Shown here: one piece after another, positions 51,822-60,940 of the stretch
Layout of the letters: every line of letters begins with the position of its first letter
Numbering within the stretch: position 1 is the first letter of the stretch
Source of the DNA: Calditrichia bacterium
GTDB taxonomy: Bacteria; Calditrichota; Calditrichia; RBG-13-44-9; J075
Reading direction: 5' to 3'
Assembly (NCBI GenBank): GCA_028284445.1
Contig: JANQRS010000066.1
Location: 1-64,000, forward strand
Length of the DNA: 64,000 nucleotides
Notes under the pieces: generated by a model
What the model saw: only the letters and a program-made list of their open reading frames with translations
Databases searched by the model: none
What the model was told of the DNA's origin: nothing
Position numbers and translations under genes: made by a program

Positions 51822-54800
51822 ATGAATAGTGTAAAAAGGACAAGCGCAGGAATTGTATACCTCCTTCTGATTCTTGCAAACTTGATAGCAATACTCTCCG
51901 CGCAGCCCGCGCTGCCTGAAGGACGTGATTTGAGTCGGCTCGAATCAGATGCCTGGACGGAAAGCGGGATTCCATACATCCGAAATTTTCGCCCGGCGGA
52001 GTATCGTGGCGAATTCCAAAATTGGTCGGTAGCCCAGGGCCCTCAAGGCTTCATTTACGTGGCGAACAACGATGGCTTGTTGCAGTATGATGGCGCCAAC
52101 TGGCGAATCTCTCCGACAAATGGAACAATGCGATCACTTGCCATAGATGGCCAGGGCAGGATTTATGCGGGAACCGATCTTGATCTCGGCTATTTTGAAG
52201 CGGATTCTCTTGGGTTGCTACATTTTAAATCCCTGCAGCCGCAATTGGATGAAAAGTATCGGGATTTTAATCAGGATGTCTGGTATACGCTGGTTCATAA
52301 TGATACCGTCTATTTTATGACCGCCCCATATGTTTTCCGTTGGGATGGGAATGCTTTCAAGGTATGGCCGGCAGAGGAAACATTTCAAACCATGCATTTA
52401 GCCAAGGGGCGGGTTTATCTACAGCAGCGAAACATCGGTTTGCAGGAAGTGGTTGGTGATTCACTCATAACGCCTACCGGGGCTGAAGTCTTTAAGCTGG
52501 CAGGGCCGTATATGATGCTGCCGCATGAGGATGATGCTCTATTGATCGGCACATTTTTTCGGGGTCTCTATGTATTCGATGATCAGGGAACCCGTGCTGT
52601 TGACTGTTCCGCCAGTGACTTTATCAAGAAGCATCGCCTGTATTGTTCTGCACTATTGTCAAATGATCTGATTGCTCTGGGAACACTCGGCGGCGGCATT
52701 GGTATCATGGACCGCCGGGGAAACCTGCTGCAAGTGATCGACAAAAATTCCGGCCTCCAGGATAATTCCGTCACGTGGATGGCTGCTGATGCGCAACAGG
52801 GGCTATGGGTCTCCCTTCTGTCAGGCATCTCGCGTATCGAAGTCGCTTCGCCGATAACTTCCTTTCCAGCCTCCGAGGGCGTTATCGAAGATCTCGTTCG
52901 CTACAAAGGAAAAATGTATTTGGCGCTCAGCCAGGGACTGCGCTCTCTGGAGCCGATAAATATGGCGGACCTCTCGCAGGGGGTAAAACCGGAGCGGCTA
53001 CAGCCCGCGTTCGGCATAAGCTATCAATGCTACTCTCTCCTTGCAGATGATGCAGAATTGCTGGTCGGAAATACAAATGGCATACGCCGGATTATAGATG
53101 ATGGTGTCAGCAAGATGCCACCATATGTTTCCACTGTTTTTCGGCTTCTTGAATCGCGCACTTCCCCCGGCACTATGTTTGTTGCTGCGCGCAACGGATT
53201 GGGTGTGCTTGCTAAAGTCAATGATCGCTGGACCCATAAAGGCTGGCTTCCGGTTGCAAACTTTCCGGTCTATGATGTTGAAGAAGATTCTACCGGGACA
53301 CTGTGGTTGGCCCGAACCTCGGGGAATATTACCCGGGTCATCATTGAAGAACCAGGCGAAGCGATCGGTGATACCATTCCGGCAACAGTTACCCATTTCA
53401 GTAGTGATGCGAACTTGCCGGCGGAACCAATTTTTCTGGCCTACGTCGACGGCGGTGTCACCTTCAGCGGGAGCAAAGGGGCTTTGATATTTGACGAATC
53501 TCAGCAAAAGTTCATTCCGGATCCGCGCCTGTCGGGCTCTCTTGCACCTGGTGAGTCTTGGGGGTACTTCGGAAAAGAGGACCACCATGGAAAGCTTTGG
53601 GCCTCACGCGGCTACCCCGGTGACTGGCGTTTGGGCTACGGAGAAAGAGATCTGAACGGCGAGTTGTCCTGGGTTATTGATCCCTTCCGGCGAATAAAGA
53701 ATCTGAATGCAATTAACATGATTTATCCCGAGGAGAATGGGGTAACCTGGATCGCCTCCGACAAATTGCTTCGGTATGATTCTCGTGTTCCGATGCGTGT
53801 TCAAGTGGAATTTCAAACGCATATTCGGAAAGTAATCCTGAAGGGAGATTCGATTATCTACTATGGAAATCGTAATGTGGAGCCCCTCCGCTACGGCTAC
53901 GAGATGAACAGCATTCGTTTTGATTTTTCAGCGACCAGTTTTGATTTGCCTGAGGCCAACCAATTCCAGTCGCGTCTTGTTGGATTTGACGATCAATGGT
54001 CTGCCTGGACAACGGAAGTTCAGAGAGAATTTACCAATCTCTCAGAGGGAGACTATTACTTTGAAGTTCGCTCCCAAAACGTACATGGAATGGTGGGACA
54101 AGCGGCTGGATTTCGCTTCGAAATATCTCCACCGTGGTTTCGTAGTTGGTGGGCATATTTGCTCTATTTGGCAGGCGCCGGGGCGATCATTGCGCTAATA
54201 GTCAAGAGCCGCGTGCGTCAACTTGAGCGTAAGACTGAAGAATTAGAAGCAATGATTGCCAAGCGGACCACCCAAGTTCGCCAGCAGGCTGAAAAGCTCC
54301 AGGAAATAGATAAGCTGAAATCGCGCTTCTTTGCCAATATTTCTCATGAATTCCGCACACCCCTAACCCTGATTCTCGGACCGCTACAGGACGTGATGGG
54401 AAAGGTAAGTGACGGCAACCTCAAACAGGAACTGGGATTGGTGCGACGAAATGCCGGAAAGTTGTTGGGGCTCATCAATCAGCTTCTGGATCTGTCTCGC
54501 CTGGAATCCGGGAAAATGGATTTGCAATTGCAGCAAGGAAATTTTTCTACCTTTTTGCGCGGATTGGTGGTGTCATTTAGTTCGCTGGCAGAGCAAAAGC
54601 AGATTTCACTCCAATTGCAAATCGAGGAAGATACTGCTGAGAAAGTCGATCAGGAACTTTATTACGATCGTGATAAAATAGAAAAAATCATCAATAATCT
54701 GCTGTCCAATGCCTTTAAATTTACTCCTGATGGGGGTCGCATACAGGTCATAGCTTCAGTTGAAAAGGCTGAAAATCAAGCCGGGGAAGAACTGCATATT

Positions 54801-55901
54801 CGAGTTGCCGATACCGGCGTTGGGATACCGGTAGAGCGCCTGCCGTATATTTTCGATCGTTTTTACCAGGTGGATAGTGCGCATACGCGTGAATACGAAG
54901 GCACAGGTATCGGCTTGGCTCTTACCAAAGAGCTGATTGAACGCCATTACGGCAGGATTGCTGTCGAAAGTAAAAGCGGGGCCGGGAGCACTTTTGTCGT
55001 TGCGCTTCCCTTGGGCAAGAATCACCTTCGGGAGTTGGACCAGATTCTGGATGCTGAGACAGTGGCTGACCCGCAAGCAACAACGGCAGAAACAGAAGCT
55101 GAAATTATTGCCCAACCGGCACCACCAATGACGCCGGCCGATCAAACCACAATCGTCCTTGTTATCGACGATCATATCGATATTCGCCGCTATATTCGCG
55201 GACGGCTAGGCGATCATTATCAAATTCTGGAAGCCGACAATGGGGAAGCTGGGGTTGCTATGGCTATCGAACATGTGCCGGATCTGATTGTTTCGGATGT
55301 AATGATGCCGAAAATGGACGGTTACGGCGTTTGCGAGGCCGTGAAGACCAATCCAAAAACCAGCCATATACCGGTGATATTGCTGACAGCCAAGGCTGGT
55401 GAAGAAAGCAAACTTGCCGGTCTGGAAACTGGCGCAGACGACTATCTTACCAAACCGTTTAGCAGCGACGAACTGCAGGTGCGGGTGCGTAATTTGATTG
55501 AATTACGTCGCAAATTGCGTGAAAAATTCCGGCGCGAAGGCATTCTGCAGCCGGAAGCGCTTGAGGTGACTTCGGTTGAAGAAGTGTTTCTCCTAGAGCT
55601 CAAAAAGGTTCTGGAAGATCATATGGCTGAAGAAGATTTCAGCATTGACGTCTTGTGCCGGGAACTCGGCATGAGCGAACGGCAACTGCAGCGCAAGTTA
55701 AGGGCATTGACCGGCCAGCGTCCGACCGAAGTTATTCGCGACGCCCGCCTGCAGCGGGCTAAATCTCTCCTCGAACAGCATGCCGGCAATGTATCTGAGG
55801 TTGCCTTTGAAGTCGGTTTCAACAATCTTTCCTATTTCGCCAAGTGCTTCCGCGAGAAGTATAATATCTCTCCCTCAGAATTCGTTAAACAAACAAAATA
55901 G
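51822..55901 (+). CDS. hybrid two-component sensor/AraC regulator (HTCS-like)
   Basis: 1359 aa, a complete phosphorelay in one protein. An N-terminal signal/anchor precedes a periplasmic two-propeller sensor (about 40-680, with repeated NDGLLQYDGANW-like units), a Y_Y_Y domain (about 690-760) and a membrane helix (about 775-795). Then come the kinase (His in ISHEFRTPLTLI near 842, ATPase to about 1070), a receiver (Asp1159 in VSDVMMPKMDG) and an AraC helix-turn-helix (about 1260-1359). The fused-AraC design is typical of regulators of polysaccharide or surface-protein genes in Bacteroidota. It may control the surface proteins downstream. The ATG at 51822 was chosen for a sensible signal; the ribosome site is weak. 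Confidence 0.92.
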   Translation: MNSVKRTSAGIVYLLLILANLIAILSAQPALPEGRDLSRLESDAWTESGIPYIRNFRPAEYRGEFQNWSVAQGPQGFIYVANNDGLLQYDGANWRISPTNGTMRSLAIDGQGRIYAGTDLDLGYFEADSLGLLHFKSLQPQLDEKYRDFNQDVWYTLVHNDTVYFMTAPYVFRWDGNAFKVWPAEETFQTMHLAKGRVYLQQRNIGLQEVVGDSLITPTGAEVFKLAGPYMMLPHEDDALLIGTFFRGLYVFDDQGTRAVDCSASDFIKKHRLYCSALLSNDLIALGTLGGGIGIMDRRGNLLQVIDKNSGLQDNSVTWMAADAQQGLWVSLLSGISRIEVASPITSFPASEGVIEDLVRYKGKMYLALSQGLRSLEPINMADLSQGVKPERLQPAFGISYQCYSLLADDAELLVGNTNGIRRIIDDGVSKMPPYVSTVFRLLESRTSPGTMFVAARNGLGVLAKVNDRWTHKGWLPVANFPVYDVEEDSTGTLWLARTSGNITRVIIEEPGEAIGDTIPATVTHFSSDANLPAEPIFLAYVDGGVTFSGSKGALIFDESQQKFIPDPRLSGSLAPGESWGYFGKEDHHGKLWASRGYPGDWRLGYGERDLNGELSWVIDPFRRIKNLNAINMIYPEENGVTWIASDKLLRYDSRVPMRVQVEFQTHIRKVILKGDSIIYYGNRNVEPLRYGYEMNSIRFDFSATSFDLPEANQFQSRLVGFDDQWSAWTTEVQREFTNLSEGDYYFEVRSQNVHGMVGQAAGFRFEISPPWFRSWWAYLLYLAGAGAIIALIVKSRVRQLERKTEELEAMIAKRTTQVRQQAEKLQEIDKLKSRFFANISHEFRTPLTLILGPLQDVMGKVSDGNLKQELGLVRRNAGKLLGLINQLLDLSRLESGKMDLQLQQGNFSTFLRGLVVSFSSLAEQKQISLQLQIEEDTAEKVDQELYYDRDKIEKIINNLLSNAFKFTPDGGRIQVIASVEKAENQAGEELHIRVADTGVGIPVERLPYIFDRFYQVDSAHTREYEGTGIGLALTKELIERHYGRIAVESKSGAGSTFVVALPLGKNHLRELDQILDAETVADPQATTAETEAEIIAQPAPPMTPADQTTIVLVIDDHIDIRRYIRGRLGDHYQILEADNGEAGVAMAIEHVPDLIVSDVMMPKMDGYGVCEAVKTNPKTSHIPVILLTAKAGEESKLAGLETGADDYLTKPFSSDELQVRVRNLIELRRKLREKFRREGILQPEALEVTSVEEVFLLELKKVLEDHMAEEDFSIDVLCRELGMSERQLQRKLRALTGQRPTEVIRDARLQRAKSLLEQHAGNVSEVAFEVGFNNLSYFAKCFREKYNISPSEFVKQTK

Positions 55902-55908
55902 CTTACTG

Positions 55909-56030
55909 GCTCACTGCGTTCGCGTCAGTTCGCTACGCTCATGTCAGGCCATCCCTGGCCGTCAGGGCCTTCGGCCCGTCAGCTCGTTGCCGGTTTTTTG
56001 TCATCATTTGTCGGCCCACTGTTAGATAAT
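55909..56030. repeat. GTCAG modular hairpin array, copy 1
   Basis: Four GTCAG words occur at 17-19 base spacing (55924, 55943, 55961, 55978). Each is linked to a short palindromic stem such as GGCCATCCCTGGCC and GGGCCTTCGGCCC. A conserved non-palindromic tail (GCCGGTTTT...CATTTGTCGGC..A.TGTTAGATA) follows to about 56030 and is shared with the copy at 60663-60860. It begins eight bases after the stop of the hybrid regulator. Confidence 0.85.
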
Positions 56031-56136
56031 CCTCTCCTTTTTTCCCAGGTTGTAAGCAGAGATGACGGCTGATCGTTCATCGTTGACCGTTGAACGAACA
56101 ACGTTGAACGAACAACGAATACCCTGGGAGATCATT

Positions 56137-56313
56137 GTGAAAAACTCATTTATAGGAATTCAACACCTGTTTCAGCTCATGGCAGCCGTGGAGCGCCAGC
56201 TGAAATGGCGCGGCAAGAGCGACAATGGCAAGGCGGTTTCCAGCGGCATCTATCTTTATCGCCTGGAAGCGGGCAATTTCAGTGAAACGCGACGCATGGT
56301 GCTGCTGCGCTAG
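56137..56313 (+). pseudogene. remnant of a sorting-tail protein
   Basis: A 58-codon frame (GTG at about 56137 to TAG 56313) ends with WRGKSDNGKAVSSGIYLYRL then a short ETRRMVLLR end. That is the C-terminal part of the NPFNPST/FlgD-like sorting domain seen complete at the ends of the genes at 60667 and 62458. Everything before the tail is missing. The upstream CTCAtttATAGGAATtcaA resembles the leader just before the gene at 56547 (CTCACATATAGGAATCTAA). An internal deletion that joined a gene's leader to its last codons would explain this. It lies between two GTCAG arrays. Confidence 0.65.
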
Positions 56314-56490
56314 GCTCACTAGCGTTCGCGTCAGTTCGCTACGCTTACGTCAGGCCATCCCTGGCCGTCAGGGCCTTCGGCCCGTCAGCTCGTTTCACTC
56401 GCGTCAGGCTCGCCGTAAATGATCTTATTCGCGAACGCAGTGAGCTGACGCCGACGAAGGAGGCTGACGGCGCGCAGCGCCTGACATGAG
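56313..56490. repeat. GTCAG modular hairpin array, copy 2 (both orientations)
   Basis: The first half (56313-56415) repeats almost exactly the copy 1 core (GTCAGGCCATCCCTGGCCGTCAGGGCCTT...). The second half (56425-56490) is the inverted form, with CTGAC-linked modules such as GCGAACGCAGTGAGCTGACG. The array therefore forms one large inverted repeat. It directly follows the pseudogene stop and precedes the surface-protein gene at 56547. Confidence 0.85.
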
Positions 56491-56546
56491 CTTAAGACGA
56501 GTTCATAAACAACATAAAAAACATCTCACATATAGGAATCTAAATC

Positions 56547-59045
56547 ATGAAACGACATAAAGAAATCTTTGCAAGCAAGTGGCTACTGCCGCTGCTCCTA
56601 CTACAACTAATGACGGTGACATTCTATGCTCAAATCCCTCATGAACTGAGTTACCAGGGCGTATTGGCTGATTCAGCCGGTGTGCCATTTATGGATGGCG
56701 AATACGAATTGACCTTCCGTTTGTTTGAAGAACCGGGCGGCGGCACCGCGATCTGGGAAGACCAGCAGGCAATCATCATTCGAAATGGCGTCTTTAGCAC
56801 CTTACTCGGTGCCAGCGGGTTAGAATTACCGTTTGATAAGACATACTGGCTGGAAGTGGCATATGAAGGCGAGACGCTTGGACTGCGAAGTAAGCTCACT
56901 GCCAGTCCTTATAGCTTAAACGCTGCTAACGTCATGGATAGCGTTATTAGCGGGCGGAAAATTGCTAACGACCAGGTTGTTCGGAGCTTGAATGGTCTGA
57001 AAGACGATATTAGTCTCGCTGCCGGCGCCAATATTACCCTGACCACCCAGGGAAACATGCTGGTGATTGCTGCGGATGACAGCCTTGGTAACGGCGGCGG
57101 TAACAGCCCCTGGACGGATATCGGCACTGCCATTCATTACACCGATGGCAACGTCGGTATTGGCACAGATGATCCTCAGGCACAGTTGGAAATTACCGGG
57201 AATTTGCGTTTGCCGCACACGGCTGACGCAGGCGCTGTTGGTGTCATTGAAGTCGAAGACAGCTCTCTCATCCATATCTATGGGAAAGACAACTTTTTTG
57301 CTGGCATCCTGGCTGGAAATTTTAGTTTGGATACCACCGAGAATGTCGGCGCCAGGCTTAATGTGGGTGTAGGGAGACAGTCATTAAGTTCACTTACAAA
57401 TGGAGTGGGCAATGTCGGTGTCGGGTTGACAACCCTGAAAAACAATACTTCCGGTTCCTTTAACACTGCTCTAGGTCAGACCTCTTTATATAGCAATACC
57501 AGTGGGTCCCTAAATACAGCCGTTGGACGATTTGCCTTATATGCAAATACGACATCTTCGAACAATACTGCCATTGGTGTCAGTGCTTTGCTTGTAACAA
57601 TAGGGAATGGCAATACCGGAGTCGGTGTTGGAAGTTTGTTGTCGAATACAACCGGCACAAACAATACGGCGATCGGTTATCAAGCAAATACTGCGGGCGC
57701 GACCCTTACCAATGCGACGGCCATCGGTTACGATGCTGTCGTCGATGCCAGCAATAAGATTCGCCTGGGAAATGACAGTGTCACTGTTGTTGAAACAGCA
57801 GGAACCGTCGTTGCTGCGGCGTTTGAAGGAGATGGATCCCTGTTGACCAATCTGCCTGATGCTGCGTGGCAACAGGGAACAGGTGGTATCCATTACAGTG
57901 ATGGCAATGTTGGCGTAGGTACTGCAGTTCCAATAGCAAGGATACATAGTGAGGGCGATGATAGTTTTCCGGGTTTCCATTCAGCAGGAGGCAGCGCTGA
58001 TTTTTCTGTGCCGTTGGACGAGACAATGCAATTTGGACACTGGGATGGTACGTCCTTTACCGAGCGAATTCGCCTGGACAGCGACGGCAACCTGGGAATT
58101 GGCAACGTAAATGCAAATGCCATGGTTCATGTTCGCAATCAAGGAGGTTTGCCCAGTTTTCATTCCTCCGGGACCAGTCGCGATTTTTCTGTGCCCAATA
58201 ACCAGGCTATGCAGTTCGGGCATTGGGATGGGAACGCTGTCCTTACTGAAAGGATGCGCATTGCAGATGATGGTAATGTTGGCATCGGTACAACTGCGCC
58301 GCTCTCACTGCTCGATGTTGCCGGAACGATTACGGCAACCGACCTCGATCTTACTAAAACAACAAATGCTACAGCCTTTGATTTACAGCATAGCGGCCTA
58401 TTGACGACTACGCTTGCTCAAATCGAAACTGCTTCCAATCCCTCCCTTACAGCGAGAATGTTAAAGATTTCTGCCGGTGCTTCTATGGCAACTCTGGCGC
58501 GCTTTATCCAATGCGAGCGCGGAACCGATGTTCGCTTCCGGGTTGATGGCAGTGGTGACGCCTTTGCCGATGGCGCATTCAATGGAGGTGGTGCCGACTT
58601 CGCAGAGATGATGGCTGTTTCCAGTGGTGCAACCTCCGTTGAGGCCGGCGACGTGATGGTGATTGATCCGCTCGGTGAGCGGGCCATCCGGAAATCCAGC
58701 GAGGCTCGCTCGACCCTGGTTGCCGGTATCTACAGCACCCAGCCAGGATTCCTCGGCTCGGAGAGAGCCTGGGATGAGCCCAGCGGTGATGATATCAAAA
58801 CCTGGACCCGGAAGGACCTGGCCGAGCGTTTTGATGAGATTCCGATGGCGGTCGTTGGTATTGTGCCTTGCAAGGTTTCCGCAGAAAATGGCGCCATTCA
58901 GCCGGGCGATCTTCTGGTGACTGCCACCATTCCCGGCCATGCCATGCGCGAAGACGATCCGAAAAACGGCACAATTCTCGGTAAAGCCCTGGGGAGCCTC
59001 GGTGCAGGCACCGGCGTGATCAAGGTGCTGGTAACATTGCAATGA
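56547..59045 (+). CDS. large secreted protein with YadA-head-like repeats
   Basis: 832 aa with a signal peptide (about 1-27). The N-terminal region (about 30-150) has IPHELSYQGVLADSAG and YWLEVAYEG, shared with the partial gene at 63018. The middle (about 190-440) holds VGIGTDDPQAQLEI motifs and NTALG/NTAVG/NNTAIG repeats, the same pattern as the left-handed parallel beta-roll of YadA-type adhesin heads. The last ~150 residues are a globular domain (GGGADFAEMM, VEAGDVMVIDPLGERAIRKS) of unknown role. It has no NPFNPST sorting tail, unlike its downstream neighbours. Probably an exported adhesin or fibre. It lies 57 bases after the GTCAG array. Confidence 0.8.
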   Translation: MKRHKEIFASKWLLPLLLLQLMTVTFYAQIPHELSYQGVLADSAGVPFMDGEYELTFRLFEEPGGGTAIWEDQQAIIIRNGVFSTLLGASGLELPFDKTYWLEVAYEGETLGLRSKLTASPYSLNAANVMDSVISGRKIANDQVVRSLNGLKDDISLAAGANITLTTQGNMLVIAADDSLGNGGGNSPWTDIGTAIHYTDGNVGIGTDDPQAQLEITGNLRLPHTADAGAVGVIEVEDSSLIHIYGKDNFFAGILAGNFSLDTTENVGARLNVGVGRQSLSSLTNGVGNVGVGLTTLKNNTSGSFNTALGQTSLYSNTSGSLNTAVGRFALYANTTSSNNTAIGVSALLVTIGNGNTGVGVGSLLSNTTGTNNTAIGYQANTAGATLTNATAIGYDAVVDASNKIRLGNDSVTVVETAGTVVAAAFEGDGSLLTNLPDAAWQQGTGGIHYSDGNVGVGTAVPIARIHSEGDDSFPGFHSAGGSADFSVPLDETMQFGHWDGTSFTERIRLDSDGNLGIGNVNANAMVHVRNQGGLPSFHSSGTSRDFSVPNNQAMQFGHWDGNAVLTERMRIADDGNVGIGTTAPLSLLDVAGTITATDLDLTKTTNATAFDLQHSGLLTTTLAQIETASNPSLTARMLKISAGASMATLARFIQCERGTDVRFRVDGSGDAFADGAFNGGGADFAEMMAVSSGATSVEAGDVMVIDPLGERAIRKSSEARSTLVAGIYSTQPGFLGSERAWDEPSGDDIKTWTRKDLAERFDEIPMAVVGIVPCKVSAENGAIQPGDLLVTATIPGHAMREDDPKNGTILGKALGSLGAGTGVIKVLVTLQ

Positions 59046-59046
59046 T

Positions 59047-59086
59047 ATTGAAGCATTGAAGCATTGAAGCATCGAAGCATTGAAGC
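59047..59086. repeat. ATTGAAGC octamer array
   Basis: Five units of ATTGAAGC (one ATCGAAGC) are followed by partial ATTGA. It begins at the base after the surface-protein stop codon. A related tract with ATTGAAGG/ATTGAAGC is at 62920-62942. Confidence 0.88.
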
Positions 59087-59135
59087 ATTGACGAATAGAG
59101 ATTGGAGATTAGAGATTCGAAAATTGATTTGCTTA

Positions 59136-59177
59136 CAAGCATCAAGCATCAAGCATCAAGCATCAAGCATCAAGCAT
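59136..59177. repeat. CAAGCAT heptamer array
   Basis: Six perfect CAAGCAT units are followed by CAA. It lies 32 bases upstream of the kelch-protein start codon, inside its leader. If translated in the longer frame it would encode an SIKHQAS repeat, which is not part of the mature protein. Confidence 0.92.
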
Positions 59178-59209
59178 CAAAATCTCTATGCCAAAAAAGG
59201 AAGCAAAAC

Positions 59210-60667
59210 ATGAGACCTATATCAAAAAAAAATAGAAAAGGGCTGCCACTGCCATTGCTATTGCTACTGCTGGCATTGCCACTGACGCTTGCTGCTCAGA
59301 ATCAAATCTCGCGCAGTGTCATCTCCAACGGCATGTTTCAGAGCGGGGTGACTGTCGCTAAACAGTCTGGCGCTATTGGCAAGCTGACTGCTGGCCGAAA
59401 CAACAGCGACAGCAGGTTCACACTGCGATCCACGATTGGTCAGCCGATTCTCGGTGATATTCGCAGTGATATCGCCAATATCTATGCCGGCTTTTGGCCT
59501 GAGAACAGCGTCTTTCCTGAGCTGCGAGGCCTGCCTTTGGCAATCGGGGCCGCAACCGCCGAAGTATGGAATAACGAAGTCTATCTCTTTGGCGGATCTG
59601 ATCATTGGTGGGGCAATACCACCTATAATTCCATTTACCGCTTTGATGGTGCGCAATGGGTGCTGCACGATAGCATTCCCGATAGTGATAACTGGGGTAT
59701 GGAGTCCGCCGTTGATGGTGACAAAGTCTTCCTGCTAAACGGCTGGCCGAGAGGCGCCGGAACGCTACGCGAATATGATATGACCGCCAAAACCCTAACC
59801 TACCTTCCCGGTAATTCGACCGGCGTTCATTGGCGAAGCACAGCGGAGGTTGTTGGCGATTACCTTTACCTCTTTACTGCTGCCAGCAATGTCTATCAAT
59901 ATGATAAGGCTGATAGCACCTGGGAGCTAAAGACCAATAATCCGACAAACGGCAATGCCGGCTTGAGATCCGTCGTTTACAATGGTGAGGTCTTCATTAC
60001 CGGTTTCTTTGACAGCACTTTCTATAAGTATAATCCCGAAAATGATGTCTGGATTCAACTCGCGGATATGCCTTATCCGCTGGCTGGCTGCGCCATGCAG
60101 CTATACAATGGTCGTATTTACTGTGCTGGTGGCAGCGAGGATGGCTTTCCAGGTCCGGTAGTCTATGATAATATCATTTCTTACGATATCGCCTCCAACA
60201 CCTGGCATACGGAAGACCTGAAGCTGAGTGACAAGCGGCTATGGATGAGCTCAGTTGTTCTCGGTGGTGATTTTTACTCGATCGGCGGATTTGATGAAAC
60301 CGGCACGCCGGTTGACATCGTCGAAAAGATATCATTACCAACCCTGGTCTCCATCGATGAAGACGATGGCAGTCGCAACACGGTTCCCAAACAATTCACG
60401 CTGGATCAAAATTACCCCAATCCCTTTAATCCGTCGACAACAATACGCTTCGGCTTGCCTGTGGCCGCCGATGTGCATCTTGCGATTTATAATGTGCTCG
60501 GGCAACGCGTGCGGCTGGCAGTCAGCGGTCGCCGGGTTGCCGGAGAGCATTCATATATCTGGGACGGAACAAACGACCAGGGAGTAGCGGTAGGCAGTGG
60601 CATTTACTTCTATCGCTTGAGCGCTGGTAATTTTGTCAGTACCCGAAAGCTAATTCTAACACGATGA
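59210..60667 (+). CDS. secreted kelch-repeat protein with C-terminal sorting domain
   Basis: 485 aa with a signal peptide (about 1-32, LPLPLLLLLLALPLTLAAQ). Kelch/galactose-oxidase-like repeats run over about 105-380 (AEVWNNEVYLFGG, VYNGEVFITG, LYNGRIYCAGG, SVVLGGDFYSIGG) and predict a beta-propeller. A FlgD/type-IX-sorting-like tail (about 400-485) has LDQNYPNPFNPSTTIRF and a final GIYFYRLSAGNF region. Such tails direct export and surface attachment in FCB bacteria. ATG 59210 is chosen with AAGGAAG nine bases upstream; the upstream extension covers microsatellite DNA. Confidence 0.86.
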   Translation: MRPISKKNRKGLPLPLLLLLLALPLTLAAQNQISRSVISNGMFQSGVTVAKQSGAIGKLTAGRNNSDSRFTLRSTIGQPILGDIRSDIANIYAGFWPENSVFPELRGLPLAIGAATAEVWNNEVYLFGGSDHWWGNTTYNSIYRFDGAQWVLHDSIPDSDNWGMESAVDGDKVFLLNGWPRGAGTLREYDMTAKTLTYLPGNSTGVHWRSTAEVVGDYLYLFTAASNVYQYDKADSTWELKTNNPTNGNAGLRSVVYNGEVFITGFFDSTFYKYNPENDVWIQLADMPYPLAGCAMQLYNGRIYCAGGSEDGFPGPVVYDNIISYDIASNTWHTEDLKLSDKRLWMSSVVLGGDFYSIGGFDETGTPVDIVEKISLPTLVSIDEDDGSRNTVPKQFTLDQNYPNPFNPSTTIRFGLPVAADVHLAIYNVLGQRVRLAVSGRRVAGEHSYIWDGTNDQGVAVGSGIYFYRLSAGNFVSTRKLILTR

Positions 60668-60860
60668 GGGCTTTCAGCCCGTCAGGCGCATCGCGCCGTC
60701 ACCTCGCTACGCTCGTGTCAGGTCATCCTGGCCGTTAAAGCGATTCCGCGCGAACGCAGTGAGCTGACGCGGCGTAGCCGCTGACGAAGCGTAGCTTCTA
60801 GCGGCCACGGATGGTCATGCCGGTTTTCTGTTAGCATTTGTCGGCACATTGTTAGATATG
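60663..60860. repeat. GTCAG modular hairpin array, copy 3
   Basis: It begins at the kelch gene's stop codon. Modules such as GGGCTTTCAGCCC-GTCAG, GGTCATCCTGGCC and the inverted GCGAACGCAGTGAGCTGACGC are present. It ends in the same non-palindromic tail as copy 1 (CCGGTTTTCTGTTAGCATTTGTCGGCACATTGTTAGATA in part). Order and number of modules differ from the other copies. Confidence 0.8.
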
Positions 60861-60940
60861 AAGAACCTGTTTTTATAAGCTTTAGACAGGTGCTTAACGG
60901 AGGCACGACTCTAAAGACTCTTTGAATAAAGGAGAAAGTA

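Noticed and set aside
55919..56060. Repeat arrays as protein-coding DNA
   Set aside because: Frames through the GTCAG arrays are short and composed of palindromic text; no homology or ribosome site.
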